Source: Oscillospiraceae bacterium (lineage in GTDB: Bacteria > Bacillota > Clostridia > Oscillospirales > CAG-272). Taken from it: a DNA stretch of 61,255 bases. Below, piece after piece: positions 26,383-36,245 of this stretch; within the stretch, counting starts at the first letter, position 1; every line of letters begins with the position of its first letter. Under the pieces are notes generated by a model, which was given only the letters and a program-made list of their open reading frames with translations, was not told the origin of the DNA and ran no database searches. Location of the stretch: NCBI GenBank assembly GCA_015064585.1, contig SVRY01000013.1, positions 1 to 61,255 of the forward strand. The letters are read 5' to 3'. Both the position numbers and the translations under genes were made by a program.

Positions 26383-27369
26383 ATGACAAAGCGTATTCTT
26401 GCACTCTTGCTTGCTGTTCTGCTTGGTGTTTCTTGCTTTGCACTGACTGCGTGCGGCGGCGAAGAAACTCCCAAGAAGGATGATGAGAACACTCAGCAAG
26501 ATCCTACCACCACTCCCCCCCCCACCACTGGCGAACCCACCACTACCCCCGGTGGCGATGCAGATGTTCCCCCTCAGCTGTCTCTGTTTGACTCTGAAGC
26601 GATTCTGATCATCGGCGAAAGAAACTGGGACTTCACTACCAAGGCATTTGCTTCCGGTTATGACACCCTGACCTTCACTTCCAGCGATGAAGCTATTGCT
26701 ACTGTTACCGATGCAGGTCTGGTTGAAGGCGTTGCTGAAGGTACTGCTACCATTACCATCGTTGCTAAGAAGGGTACTCTGGAAACCTCTGCTACTCTGT
26801 CTATTACCGTTAAGAAGCCTTTCGAGCCCACCGAACCCATCGATATCGAAATCTTTGATATCATGAAGAACAAACAGGAATACTCCACTTACGATACTTA
26901 CCCCTGTAATGTTGTTACCGGCGGAGGCGGTAAGTACAACTACGACGAACTCGAAACCTGTACCCCCGGCCCTGTTGAAGTGTGGTCCAACACTCTGCAG
27001 TTCCTGTTCAAGCTGAACGTTTCTGAAGTAGACGCTACCGCTGGTATGGATACTCCCGAAACCTATGACTGGGCATTCGACCTCTACTACAAGCCTTACG
27101 ATGAAGCTACCGAAGATGAAGGCGGCTACAAGAAGCTGACTATCCAGGCTTGGTCCAACTACAAGTTCGAAGATGGCGGCGTTATCTATCGTTGCAAGTT
27201 CTATGACACCGACATGAAGAACTGGGAAATCGGCGATTACACTCTGAAGATCGTTGTTCGTCAGGGCGAAAACGTAATGGGCTGGTGCTCTGCTACCAAC
27301 TTTGCATGGACTGACTCCTGCGTATCCTACATGCACTACGCAGAAAACAACGCCGACGTTATTAAGTAA
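26383..27369 (+). CDS. Lipoprotein with BIG2-type Ig-fold domain, strongly codon-biased
   Basis: 328 residues. Lipobox LTAC with Cys24, then a Thr/Pro linker (QQDPTTTPPPTTGEPTTTPG). Residues about 65-150 form a BIG2 bacterial Ig domain (TFTSSDEAIATVTDAG, GVAEGTATITIVAKKG). The remaining ~180 residues, rich in Tyr, Asp and Trp, are not recognised. Codons are drawn from a narrow set (GGT/GGC, GCT/GCA, CTG, ACC/ACT), as in groEL, tdh and kbl of this window, which points to a very abundant protein. Probably a surface-layer or adhesive lipoprotein; that is inference. ATG at 26383 after TTGGAGG; own promoter and terminator. Confidence 0.82.
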   Translation: MTKRILALLLAVLLGVSCFALTACGGEETPKKDDENTQQDPTTTPPPTTGEPTTTPGGDADVPPQLSLFDSEAILIIGERNWDFTTKAFASGYDTLTFTSSDEAIATVTDAGLVEGVAEGTATITIVAKKGTLETSATLSITVKKPFEPTEPIDIEIFDIMKNKQEYSTYDTYPCNVVTGGGGKYNYDELETCTPGPVEVWSNTLQFLFKLNVSEVDATAGMDTPETYDWAFDLYYKPYDEATEDEGGYKKLTIQAWSNYKFEDGGVIYRCKFYDTDMKNWEIGDYTLKIVVRQGENVMGWCSATNFAWTDSCVSYMHYAENNADVIK

Positions 27370-27386
27370 TTAATAATTTCGATTAT

Positions 27387-27420
27387 AAAAGGACTGCTCT
27401 CGGGCAGTCCTTTTTCTTTT
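27387..27420. terminator. Bidirectional terminator after the Ig-fold lipoprotein gene
   Basis: AAAAGGACTGC (27387-27397) pairs with GCAGTCCTTTT (27404-27414), T-rich on both strands, serving the converging symporter gene too. Confidence 0.9.
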
Positions 27421-27427
27421 GGTGATA

Positions 27428-28690
27428 TTATTTTTTGGCGAAGTATGCCAGCGTTTCCTGTAGAATGCGCCTGCGGTGTTTGCAGAGTGTGGGTAGATTG
27501 ATCAGTGCCATAAAGCAGATCAAAAGGTCTGCGGTGAACAGTAAAGACCGCTCGGAGAAGAGCAAAGCGATGGGGCAAAGGACTGAAAACAGTATGGCAA
27601 GAGGCTTTTCGAAATTGCTTTTTCCGGTTATAAAGTAAAGACATTCTGCTGAATAGTAAAACCAGCAGACTGTGGTGGCAAAGGCGAATATGGTCATGGC
27701 AGGGGCGAGCAGATAGCCTGCCATGTTGCCGAATTGGGAAGCAAAAGCGGAAACCACAAGGGCAGTGCCGCTTTGGACGGTTTCTGTGGGCGAAACCAGA
27801 ACGCAAAGCCCTGTGAGGGTGCAAAGTAAAATGGTATCAATGAATACTTCGGCAACGCCCATACAACCCTGGGCGGCGGGATGATTGCGGGATGCGGCAT
27901 GCGCAATGGGTGCGGTGCCGCATCCCGCTTCGTTTGAGATCATGCCGCGGCAGGCACCGTAGCGCATGCCCAAAAACAGTGCCGAGCCGAAAAAACCTCC
28001 GCTGACCGATCGAAAGGAAAATGCGGAGCGGAAAATGGATAAAAAGGCATTGGGAAGTGCATGACGGCAAAGGAACAGGTGCAAAATTGCCATGGAGCAA
28101 TAGAGGACGGTCATAAACGGGACTGCCTTTTGTGCAAAGCGAAATACGCCGCTTTTACCCTTCCAAAGAATGGGAGGCAGCAAAAGGGCAAATAAAAGCG
28201 CAACTATGCTCCCGCTGCCTCCAAATCCGGTTTCCATGGCGTCTGCTGCCGCTTTTACCTGTGTCATGTTCCCCATGGCAAAGCCGCAGGAAAGGCAAAA
28301 AAGCGCAAACAGCATGGCGGGAAATTTGTTTTTAATATAATACATGGCGCCGCCGCGGCTTCCTTTTTTTCCCGATAGCGCGAGCACGATCTCGGCATAT
28401 TTGATGATCATAGCAAAAAGTGCGCATATCCACATCCAAAACAGAGCCCCCGCGCCGCCAAGAGCAATGGCGGCGGCAACGCCTGAGATGTTGCCCACGC
28501 CAAGTGTGCCCGCAAGGGCGGTCAAAAGTGCCTGCATCGGGGAGACATCTCCGTCATCGCCTTTGGAAAAAAGCGCTTTGCAGAATTTTTGAGGGGATCT
28601 TAGCGGATATGCTTTCAAATAGATCAAAAAATAAATGCCGACGGATAAAAGAAAGAGGGGCAGTATGCCGCCCAATAATATTTCGGTCAT
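27428..28690 (-). CDS. Sodium/proton:alanine-glycine symporter (AGCS family)
   Basis: 420 residues, about ten membrane helices. The family marks are LTALAGTLGVGNISGVAAAI in helix 2-3, KKGSRGGAMYYIKN, and GMISNEAGCGTAPIAHAAS. AGCS carriers bring alanine or glycine in with sodium or protons. Start ATG at 28690 follows TGGAGA at close range; the upstream in-frame ATG at 28738 has no site. Alone between converging and diverging neighbours. The exact amino acid is not determinable. Confidence 0.92.
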   Translation of the reverse strand: MTEILLGGILPLFLLSVGIYFLIYLKAYPLRSPQKFCKALFSKGDDGDVSPMQALLTALAGTLGVGNISGVAAAIALGGAGALFWMWICALFAMIIKYAEIVLALSGKKGSRGGAMYYIKNKFPAMLFALFCLSCGFAMGNMTQVKAAADAMETGFGGSGSIVALLFALLLPPILWKGKSGVFRFAQKAVPFMTVLYCSMAILHLFLCRHALPNAFLSIFRSAFSFRSVSGGFFGSALFLGMRYGACRGMISNEAGCGTAPIAHAASRNHPAAQGCMGVAEVFIDTILLCTLTGLCVLVSPTETVQSGTALVVSAFASQFGNMAGYLLAPAMTIFAFATTVCWFYYSAECLYFITGKSNFEKPLAILFSVLCPIALLFSERSLLFTADLLICFMALINLPTLCKHRRRILQETLAYFAKK

Positions 28691-28827
28691 ACGAATCTCC
28701 ATTTCGGTGCACGTAAAATTGGTGTGTAATATTTCCATCTTAGTGGAATGACAGCGTTTTTTATACCAAAATCATGGATTTGTCGAAAGAAAATATGTGA
28801 ATGAACTGTAAATTGTGAAATTTACTA

Positions 28828-28855
28828 TTGAAATCTGGAAAAAATATGCTATAAT
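28828..28855 (+). promoter_or_regulatory. Promoter of groES-groEL
   Basis: TTGAAA (28828-28833), 16 bases, TATAAT (28850-28855), directly upstream of the CIRCE operator. Confidence 0.88.
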
Positions 28856-28866
28856 GATTGCTGTGG

Positions 28867-28893
28867 TTAGCACTCAATGACTTTGAGTGCTAA
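28867..28893 (+). promoter_or_regulatory. CIRCE operator (HrcA binding site)
   Basis: TTAGCACTC (28867-28875), nine bases, GAGTGCTAA (28885-28893): a perfect match to the CIRCE inverted repeat. It overlaps the expected transcription start, so HrcA represses groESL until heat shock. hrcA itself is not in the window. Confidence 0.98.
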
Positions 28894-28931
28894 CCTTCAA
28901 AAGTGTATCAAATCATATGGAGGTATATATT

Positions 28932-29216
28932 ATGAAATTGAAACCGCTTTTTGACAGAGTTGTTCTGAAAATGACCGAGGCGGAGGAAACCACCGCAAGC
29001 GGCATCATTCTGGCGGCTGCATCCAAGGAAAAGCCCCAGGTTGCACAGGTTGTGGCAGTGGGCCCCGGCGGTGTTGTTGACGGAAAGGAAGTTGTGATGA
29101 CTGTTAATGTTGGTGACAAGGTGATTACAAGCAAGTATTCCGGCACCGAAGTGAAGCTCGGCAGCGATGAATATGTGATCGTAAAGCAGAGCGATATTCT
29201 GGCAATTGTTGAATAA
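28932..29216 (+). CDS. groES: Co-chaperonin GroES
   Basis: 94 residues, the normal length. MKLKPLFDRVVLKMTEAEE at the start, the mobile loop ETTASGIILAAASKEKPQ that docks on GroEL, and VGDKVITSKYSGTEVKLG at the end. It caps the GroEL ring in the cytoplasm. ATG at 28932 after GGAGG. First gene of a two-gene operon with groEL 20 bases downstream, controlled by the CIRCE site. Confidence 0.98.
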   Translation: MKLKPLFDRVVLKMTEAEETTASGIILAAASKEKPQVAQVVAVGPGGVVDGKEVVMTVNVGDKVITSKYSGTEVKLGSDEYVIVKQSDILAIVE

Positions 29217-29227
29217 TGGAAAGGTAG

Positions 29228-30871
<1,644 letters not shown>

Positions 30872-30886
30872 TTTATATTGCAATCA

Positions 30887-30917
30887 AAAGACAGTCTTTC
30901 GAGGCTGTCTTTTTTTG
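30887..30917 (+). terminator. Terminator of groESL
   Basis: AAAGACAG (30887-30894) pairs with CTGTCTTT (30905-30912), followed by more T residues. Confidence 0.88.
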
Positions 30918-30985
30918 CCGGGCGGTTTACAGTCGGTTTTGCCGAAAAAAAATGAAAAATGATCAACTTTTTTTCATTCTATCTA

Positions 30986-31014
30986 TTGAATTGCGCGCCC
31001 GGCTGGTGTATAAT
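30986..31014 (+). promoter_or_regulatory. Promoter of tdh-kbl
   Basis: TTGAAT (30986-30991), 17 bases, TATAAT (31009-31014). Confidence 0.88.
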
Positions 31015-31063
31015 AAATGTAAGTAATAGATCTTTTTAAAACAACTAAGAGGAGATGTCAATT

Positions 31064-32119
31064 ATGAACAATCAAACTATGTGGGCACTTGTCAAGGACA
31101 AAGCGGAAAAGGGTCTGACGATGAAGCGGGTTGAAATCCCCACCGTCGGCGACAATGATGTTAAGATCAAGATTCATAAGACTGCCATCTGCGGCACAGA
31201 CGTGCACATTTATGACTGGAACACCTGGGCGCAGGAAACCATTAAACTGGGTACCACTGCCGGTCACGAATATGTTGGTGAAATCGTAGAAGTGGGCAAG
31301 AATGTTACCTCTGCCAAGATCGGTGATATCGTATCCGGCGAAGGACATATCGTATGCGGCACCTGCCGTAGCTGCCGTGCAGGCAAGGCACATCTCTGCC
31401 GCGCAACCAAAGGTGTGGGCGTTAACCGTAACGGTGCATTTGCTGAATATCTTGTAATTCCCGCCACCAACGTAATTCACTGCTCCAAGAGAATTCCCGA
31501 AGAACTGTATTCCATTTTCGATCCCTTTGGAAATGCAACCCATACCGCTCTTTCCTTCACCACCATTGGTGAGGACGTTCTGGTAACAGGTGCAGGTCCC
31601 ATCGGTATTATGGCAGCTGCCATTGCCAAGTTCTCCGGCGCGCGTAATGTTGTTATCACTGACCTGAACGACTACCGTCTGGAACTGGCAAAGCAGTTCG
31701 GCGTTACCACCGTTAACACCGGTGTGCAGGGCGCACTGGAAGAAACCATGAAGGAACTGGGCATTGTGGAAGGCTTTGACGTTGGTATGGAAATGTCGGG
31801 TAACCGTTTTGCTCTCAATCAGCTCATCGGTGCCATGGCAAACGGCGGCCGTATTGCACTGCTTGGTATTCAGCCCAAGAACGCTGTTGAGCTGCCTCTG
31901 AACACCATTATTTGGAACGGTCTGCAGATCAAGGGTATCTACGGAAGAGAAATGTATGAAACTTGGTACAAGATGACCGCTATGGTAGAAGCAGGCTTCC
32001 CGCTGGAAAAGATAGTAACCCACCGTTTCTCCGTAAAAGACTACGAAAAGGGCTTCGAAGCAATGATCTCCGGTCAGTCCGGTAAGGTTATTCTCGACTG
32101 GTCCGACATTAACGACTGA
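31064..32119 (+). CDS. tdh: L-threonine 3-dehydrogenase
   Basis: 351 residues, a zinc-dependent medium-chain dehydrogenase. It oxidises threonine to 2-amino-3-ketobutyrate with NAD+. The catalytic zinc ligands are Cys43 ([12 protein letters not shown]) and His68-Glu69 (AGHEYVGE); the structural-zinc lobe reads [15 protein letters not shown]. The NAD fold begins [17 protein letters not shown]. It is directly followed by kbl, whose enzyme uses the unstable product at once, which makes the assignment as Tdh rather than another sorbitol-like dehydrogenase firm. ATG at 31064 after AGAGGAG. Strong codon bias suggests high expression. Confidence 0.96.
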   Translation: MNNQTMWALVKDKAEKGLTMKRVEIPTVGDNDVKIKIHKTAICGTDVHIYDWNTWAQETIKLGTTAGHEYVGEIVEVGKNVTSAKIGDIVSGEGHIVCGTCRSCRAGKAHLCRATKGVGVNRNGAFAEYLVIPATNVIHCSKRIPEELYSIFDPFGNATHTALSFTTIGEDVLVTGAGPIGIMAAAIAKFSGARNVVITDLNDYRLELAKQFGVTTVNTGVQGALEETMKELGIVEGFDVGMEMSGNRFALNQLIGAMANGGRIALLGIQPKNAVELPLNTIIWNGLQIKGIYGREMYETWYKMTAMVEAGFPLEKIVTHRFSVKDYEKGFEAMISGQSGKVILDWSDIND

Positions 32120-32157
32120 GCTACCCAAAATTACATAAATGAAAGGTGTGTTTACCA

Positions 32158-33372
32158 ATGAACAAGAATGAAGTATACGCATACTACCGCGAAACACTGG
32201 AGGGAATTAAGGCTTCCGGTGTTGAAAAGAACGAACGCATCATCACCACCCCTCAGTCCTCGCACATCAATGCAGACGGCAAGCCTCTTATTAATATGTG
32301 CGCCAATAACTATCTGGGTCTGGCTGACAATGCTGAATTGGTGCAGGCTGCCAAGGATGCTTACGACAAGTACGGCTACGGCCTTGCTTCCGTACGTTTT
32401 ATTTGCGGTACACAGGACATTCATAAGCAGCTGGAAAAGAAGGTTGCGCAGTTCTTCGAAACCGAAGACACCATTCTGTATTCTTCCTGCTTTGATGCAA
32501 ACGCAGGTTTGTTTGAAGTACTGCTCACTGCTGAAGATGCCATTATCTCCGACCAGCTCAACCATGCTTCCATCATCGACGGTGTTCGTCTGTGCAAGGC
32601 TAAGAGATATCGCTATGCAAACAACAATATGGAAGATCTGGAAGCACAGCTGAAGCAGGCTGATGCTGACGGCGCCCGCATCAAGATGATCGCTACCGAT
32701 GGTGTATTCTCCATGGACGGCATCATTTGCAACCTGAAGGGCGTTTGCGATCTGGCTGATAAATACAATGCACTGGTTATGGTAGACGACTCTCACGCTT
32801 CCGGTTTCGTAGGCAAGAGAGGTAGAGGCGCTACCGATCACTGCGGTGTAATGGGCAGAGTTGACGTTATCACCGGTACCTTTGGTAAGGCACTGGGCGG
32901 TGCTTCCGGCGGCTTTACCACCGGTAAGAAGGAAATTATCGACCTGCTGCGTCAGAGATCCCGTCCCTACCTGTTCTCCAATACCCTGACTCCCGCTATT
33001 GCAGCAGGCACTTTGGCAACCCTTGAAATGCTGGAAAAGGATACCTCTAAGAGAGACTACCTGGAAAGCCTCGTTTCCGACTACCGCAAGGCTCTGGAAG
33101 ATGCAGGATTTGACATCATTCCCGGTACTCATCCCTGCGTACCCGTAATGCTGTACGATGAACACAAGGCTGCCAGAATGGCTGAAAAGCTGTACAAGCT
33201 GGGTATTTATGCTGTTTCCTTCACCTATCCCGTTGTTCCCAAGGGCAAGGCAAGAATCCGTACTCAGGTTTCTGCCGCTCATACCAAGGAAGATCTGGAA
33301 TTTGCGGTTCAGTGCTTCATCAAAGCAAGAGCTGAAATGGAAGAGGAAGACAAGGCAGCAGCCGAAGCTTAA
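32158..33372 (+). CDS. kbl: Glycine C-acetyltransferase (2-amino-3-ketobutyrate CoA ligase)
   Basis: 404 residues, an alpha-oxoamine synthase using PLP. It cleaves 2-amino-3-ketobutyrate with CoA into glycine and acetyl-CoA. NYLGLADN near the N-terminus, [15 protein letters not shown], and [13 protein letters not shown] with the PLP lysine at residue 244 are intact. Start ATG at 32158 after GAAAGGTG, 38 bases behind tdh. With GlyA further along the chromosome, the pair can feed glycine into serine and C1 metabolism. Strong codon bias. The highly biased DNA gives long antisense frames that are not genes. Confidence 0.97.
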   Translation: MNKNEVYAYYRETLEGIKASGVEKNERIITTPQSSHINADGKPLINMCANNYLGLADNAELVQAAKDAYDKYGYGLASVRFICGTQDIHKQLEKKVAQFFETEDTILYSSCFDANAGLFEVLLTAEDAIISDQLNHASIIDGVRLCKAKRYRYANNNMEDLEAQLKQADADGARIKMIATDGVFSMDGIICNLKGVCDLADKYNALVMVDDSHASGFVGKRGRGATDHCGVMGRVDVITGTFGKALGGASGGFTTGKKEIIDLLRQRSRPYLFSNTLTPAIAAGTLATLEMLEKDTSKRDYLESLVSDYRKALEDAGFDIIPGTHPCVPVMLYDEHKAARMAEKLYKLGIYAVSFTYPVVPKGKARIRTQVSAAHTKEDLEFAVQCFIKARAEMEEEDKAAAEA

Positions 33373-33386
33373 CTTGGATCAAACAA

Positions 33387-33414
33387 AAAAGCCGCGGAGG
33401 AATCTGCGGCTTTT
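33387..33414 (+). terminator. Terminator of tdh-kbl
   Basis: AAAAGCCGC (33387-33395) pairs with GCGGCTTTT (33406-33414). Confidence 0.85.
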
Positions 33415-33471
33415 AACATAAGAAAGATTCAGTGAGATCAAGATGGATCTTGGTAAGAAAGGGAGGCACGC

Positions 33472-34542
33472 TTGGTAAAAAAGAGAATATATTCTTATGA
33501 CATAATACGGATCGTGGCAGCGTCGGCGGTGGTAATGGTTCATGTAGCGGCTCCTTTTATTACGCGCTCTCCCATTGGGAGCGATCCCTTCGTTTGCGCC
33601 AATACATTTGGAGCGCTTTCACGTTTGGGCGTACAGATGTTTGTTATGCTGTCAGGGGCTCTTATTTTACGGGAAGAAAGAGAATATACCTTTCGTACGA
33701 TGTTTAAGAGCATTTCCAAATTATTGATATTACTTGCGGTTTGGTCTGTTTTTTATGCGGTCGTATTACCGCTTGTCTTGGGACAGGAATTGATTTTACA
33801 TGATGTGATCATTGCCTTTTGGGATGGACATTACCATTTGTGGTATTTGTTTATGCTGATTGGATTGCACCTGATCACGCCGATCTTGCGGATATTTGCT
33901 AAAAAACAAAACGCGAAAATGGTGCTGTATTTTGTAGCTTTGGCAGTTTTGTTTGAATATTTGCCGCCGATTACAAACTTTTTTTATACAAAATACGGAG
34001 CGGCTGAGGAAGTGTTCTTGGAATATGCCGATAAGTTTAGAATTGGCTTGATCACCGAATATACCGCATATTATTTACTGGGCTGGTATCTTACGACGGT
34101 GGAATTGACAAAAAAGGTGCGATGTGGTATTTACAGCCTCGGCTTTCTGGGAATTTTGTTGACTGTTCTGGGGTCTGTTTATTATTCCGAGGGGCGTTAT
34201 CGCGCGTATCATGTTTTTTACCCAAATCATACTATCAACGTGTTCTTTTATAGTGTTGCTGCCTTTGTGCTGTTACATTATTTATTTCGCGATCGTCAAA
34301 TCGGAAAAAGGACAATGAAATGTTTGTCAAAAATTTCGGGATTGACCTTGGGTATTTATGTTATTCATGTTTTTGTGCTGGAAATGATACTGAAAAATAT
34401 ACCGGATATACCGCAGTTGATTCAAAACGGCTCCGTTGTTGTTACGATCTTGCTGCTGTGGCTTGCGGTGGTTGTAATTTCGCTGTTGGTTGCGTATTTA
34501 ATCTCGTGGATACCGATTGTAAAAAACGTGATCAGATCATAG
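33472..34542 (+). CDS. Acyltransferase family 3 membrane protein (OafA/WecH-like)
   Basis: 356 residues, about ten membrane helices. The N-terminus KKRIYSYDIIRIVAASAVVM, then VHVAAPF with a histidine, is the typical start of the acyltransferase-3 family, which moves acetyl or other acyl groups onto extracellular sugars or lipids across the membrane. Start is TTG at 33472, after GGGAGG. Base and codon use are clearly more AT-rich and less biased than in the tdh-kbl operon just upstream, consistent with low expression or acquisition by transfer. No glycosyltransferase cluster surrounds it, so the acceptor is unknown. Confidence 0.85.
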   Translation: MVKKRIYSYDIIRIVAASAVVMVHVAAPFITRSPIGSDPFVCANTFGALSRLGVQMFVMLSGALILREEREYTFRTMFKSISKLLILLAVWSVFYAVVLPLVLGQELILHDVIIAFWDGHYHLWYLFMLIGLHLITPILRIFAKKQNAKMVLYFVALAVLFEYLPPITNFFYTKYGAAEEVFLEYADKFRIGLITEYTAYYLLGWYLTTVELTKKVRCGIYSLGFLGILLTVLGSVYYSEGRYRAYHVFYPNHTINVFFYSVAAFVLLHYLFRDRQIGKRTMKCLSKISGLTLGIYVIHVFVLEMILKNIPDIPQLIQNGSVVVTILLLWLAVVVISLLVAYLISWIPIVKNVIRS

Positions 34543-34594
34543 AAACAGTTTCAAATTCGTTTTTTTGAAATAAACTTATACTTATAAAAGAAAC

Positions 34595-34634
34595 AAAAAA
34601 TCAAGGTCTTCGGTTTGCGAGACCTTGATTTTTT
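34595..34634. terminator. Bidirectional terminator between acyltransferase and antiporter genes
   Basis: AAAAAATCAAGGTCT (34595-34609) pairs perfectly with AGACCTTGATTTTTT (34620-34634). Confidence 0.93.
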
Positions 34635-34684
34635 TGGTGCGGTTGTATTGGTTACTGCTATGAGAGAGACAATGTATTTTTATA

Positions 34685-35962
34685 TTATTCATCGTCTTCG
34701 TCGGGGCTAATAACAACTTTGGGCTGTTTGGGTTGAATATCGCCTGCTTTGGTCAAAGCAATCTTGGTCAGCAGCGGTCCGAAGAGTTCGTAAATGAGCA
34801 CGCCGAACAGGACGATGTTACGGATGATGGAGCCGTCAGCACCCAGTTCTTTTTGTGCAATGACCGACATACCCAAAGCTACGCCTGCTTGCGGAAGCAG
34901 GGTGATGCCCAAGTACTTGCGGATGGCAGGAGAACAGTGCGCTGCAGCAGAGCTCCACTTGGCACCGTAATACTTACCCAAAGAACGGGCGATGATATAT
35001 ACAAGACCGATACCCACAATGGCAAAGTCCGCGAATACAGAAAGCTCCAGTTCCGCGCCGCTGAGCACGAAGAACAGGATGAAAAGAGGAGCGGTCCATT
35101 TGTCGGTCTTTTCCATGAGCTCAGGGGAGAAGTCGCAGACATTGCAGAAGACAGTACCCAGCATCATGCAGACCAAGAGGTTGGAGAATCCGATATGTAC
35201 GCCGCCGATTTCAAATTTGAGTTGGGACAGTGCGACGGTCAGAATAACGAAAGTGATGGAGAGGGACAAGCGCTTGCTGTTGGAGAGGAAGAACTTTTCG
35301 CAAAGCGAGAAGATAACACCCATGAAAAATCCAAGCAAGAGGGAACAGATGATCTCGATCAAAGGCTCTACAATGATGGCAACCAAACTGACAGTGCCGG
35401 CAGAAAGAGCTTTGGCAATACCGATGGAAACAGCAAATACAATGAGACCTACAGCGTCATCCAGTGCAACAACGGGCAAAAGCAGGTCGGTCAAAGGGCC
35501 TTTTGCCTTGTATTGACGAACGACCATCAATGTTGCGGCAGGAGCGGTGGCTGTAGCAACAGCGCCCAGTGTGATGGCGGTTTCCAGAGAAAGTGTTTCG
35601 GGAATGGCATAGTGCAGTGCGATGAGTGCAACATCCACAAAAAGGGCAGCGACCAGTGCTTGGAAGATACCGACGATGGTTGCCTGTCTGCCTGTGCGGC
35701 GCAGCTGTGAGAGACGAAATTCGTTTCCGATGGCAAAAGCGATAAAACCGAGTGCCACATCGCACAGTATGCCGAAACTGGCAACGTGTTCGGTGGATAC
35801 AAATCCGAGTCCGGGAACACCGAGCTGACCCAAGCAGTAGGGGCCGATGAGAAGACCTGCCACTAAATAGCCGGTAACTGCGGGCAGCTTCACAAGTTTT
35901 GCAAAACGGGACACAAAAAGACCTGCAACGAGGGAAATGGCAATACATAATAATGTTTCCAT
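34685..35962 (-). CDS. CPA2-family cation:proton antiporter (NapA/Kef-type membrane domain)
   Basis: 425 residues, about 12-13 membrane helices. LVKLPAVTGYLVAGLLIGPY in helix 1-2 and LPVVALDDAVGLIVFAVSIG, with the paired aspartates of the ion site (ALDDAVG), are CPA2 marks. It exchanges sodium or potassium for protons. The C-terminus stops after a short acidic tail (QPKQPKVVISPDEDDE); no TrkA-N or TrkA-C regulatory domain is fused or encoded next to it. Start ATG at 35962 after GAGG. Its own sigma-A promoter lies upstream. Confidence 0.9.
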   Translation of the reverse strand: METLLCIAISLVAGLFVSRFAKLVKLPAVTGYLVAGLLIGPYCLGQLGVPGLGFVSTEHVASFGILCDVALGFIAFAIGNEFRLSQLRRTGRQATIVGIFQALVAALFVDVALIALHYAIPETLSLETAITLGAVATATAPAATLMVVRQYKAKGPLTDLLLPVVALDDAVGLIVFAVSIGIAKALSAGTVSLVAIIVEPLIEIICSLLLGFFMGVIFSLCEKFFLSNSKRLSLSITFVILTVALSQLKFEIGGVHIGFSNLLVCMMLGTVFCNVCDFSPELMEKTDKWTAPLFILFFVLSGAELELSVFADFAIVGIGLVYIIARSLGKYYGAKWSSAAAHCSPAIRKYLGITLLPQAGVALGMSVIAQKELGADGSIIRNIVLFGVLIYELFGPLLTKIALTKAGDIQPKQPKVVISPDEDDE

Positions 35963-36000
35963 AATTTTAACCTCAAACTTATTCTGATTTTGGACAGTTC

Positions 36001-36029
36001 ATTCTACTCTGAATGGAGAATTTTGTCAA
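36001..36029 (-). promoter_or_regulatory. Promoter of the CPA2 antiporter gene
   Basis: Minus strand TTGACA (36024-36029), 17 bases, TAGAAT (36001-36006). Confidence 0.88.
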
Positions 36030-36132
36030 TAGTCACTTTGTACGAATAATTCTGCGCCGTATTTGTTTTATCGTCAAAAAAACAGAAGATGCCGGAAAAT
36101 CAAATTAAAATAAGTTCGTTTTTGGTGAATTT

Positions 36133-36187
36133 TATGTTGATAAAAGGCTTTTTTTGTGTTGACAAAATGCCTTTTTTATGTTAAAAT
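36133..36187 (+). promoter_or_regulatory. Promoter of the repeat protein gene with a duplicated -35 region
   Basis: TTGACA (36159-36164), 17 bases, TAAAAT (36182-36187). The preceding 24 bases are a near copy: TTGATAAAAGGC upstream versus TTGACAAAATGCC, each followed by a T-run. Confidence 0.75.
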
Positions 36188-36245
36188 AATAACGTTCCGG
36201 CTTTTTGAATTTTGTAGGCAGTATAATTATTTGGAGGATCAGTTG

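Noticed and set aside
31058..33282. Two long frames (376-379 codons) antisense to tdh and kbl
   Set aside because: Shadow frames caused by strong codon bias; no protein-like features.
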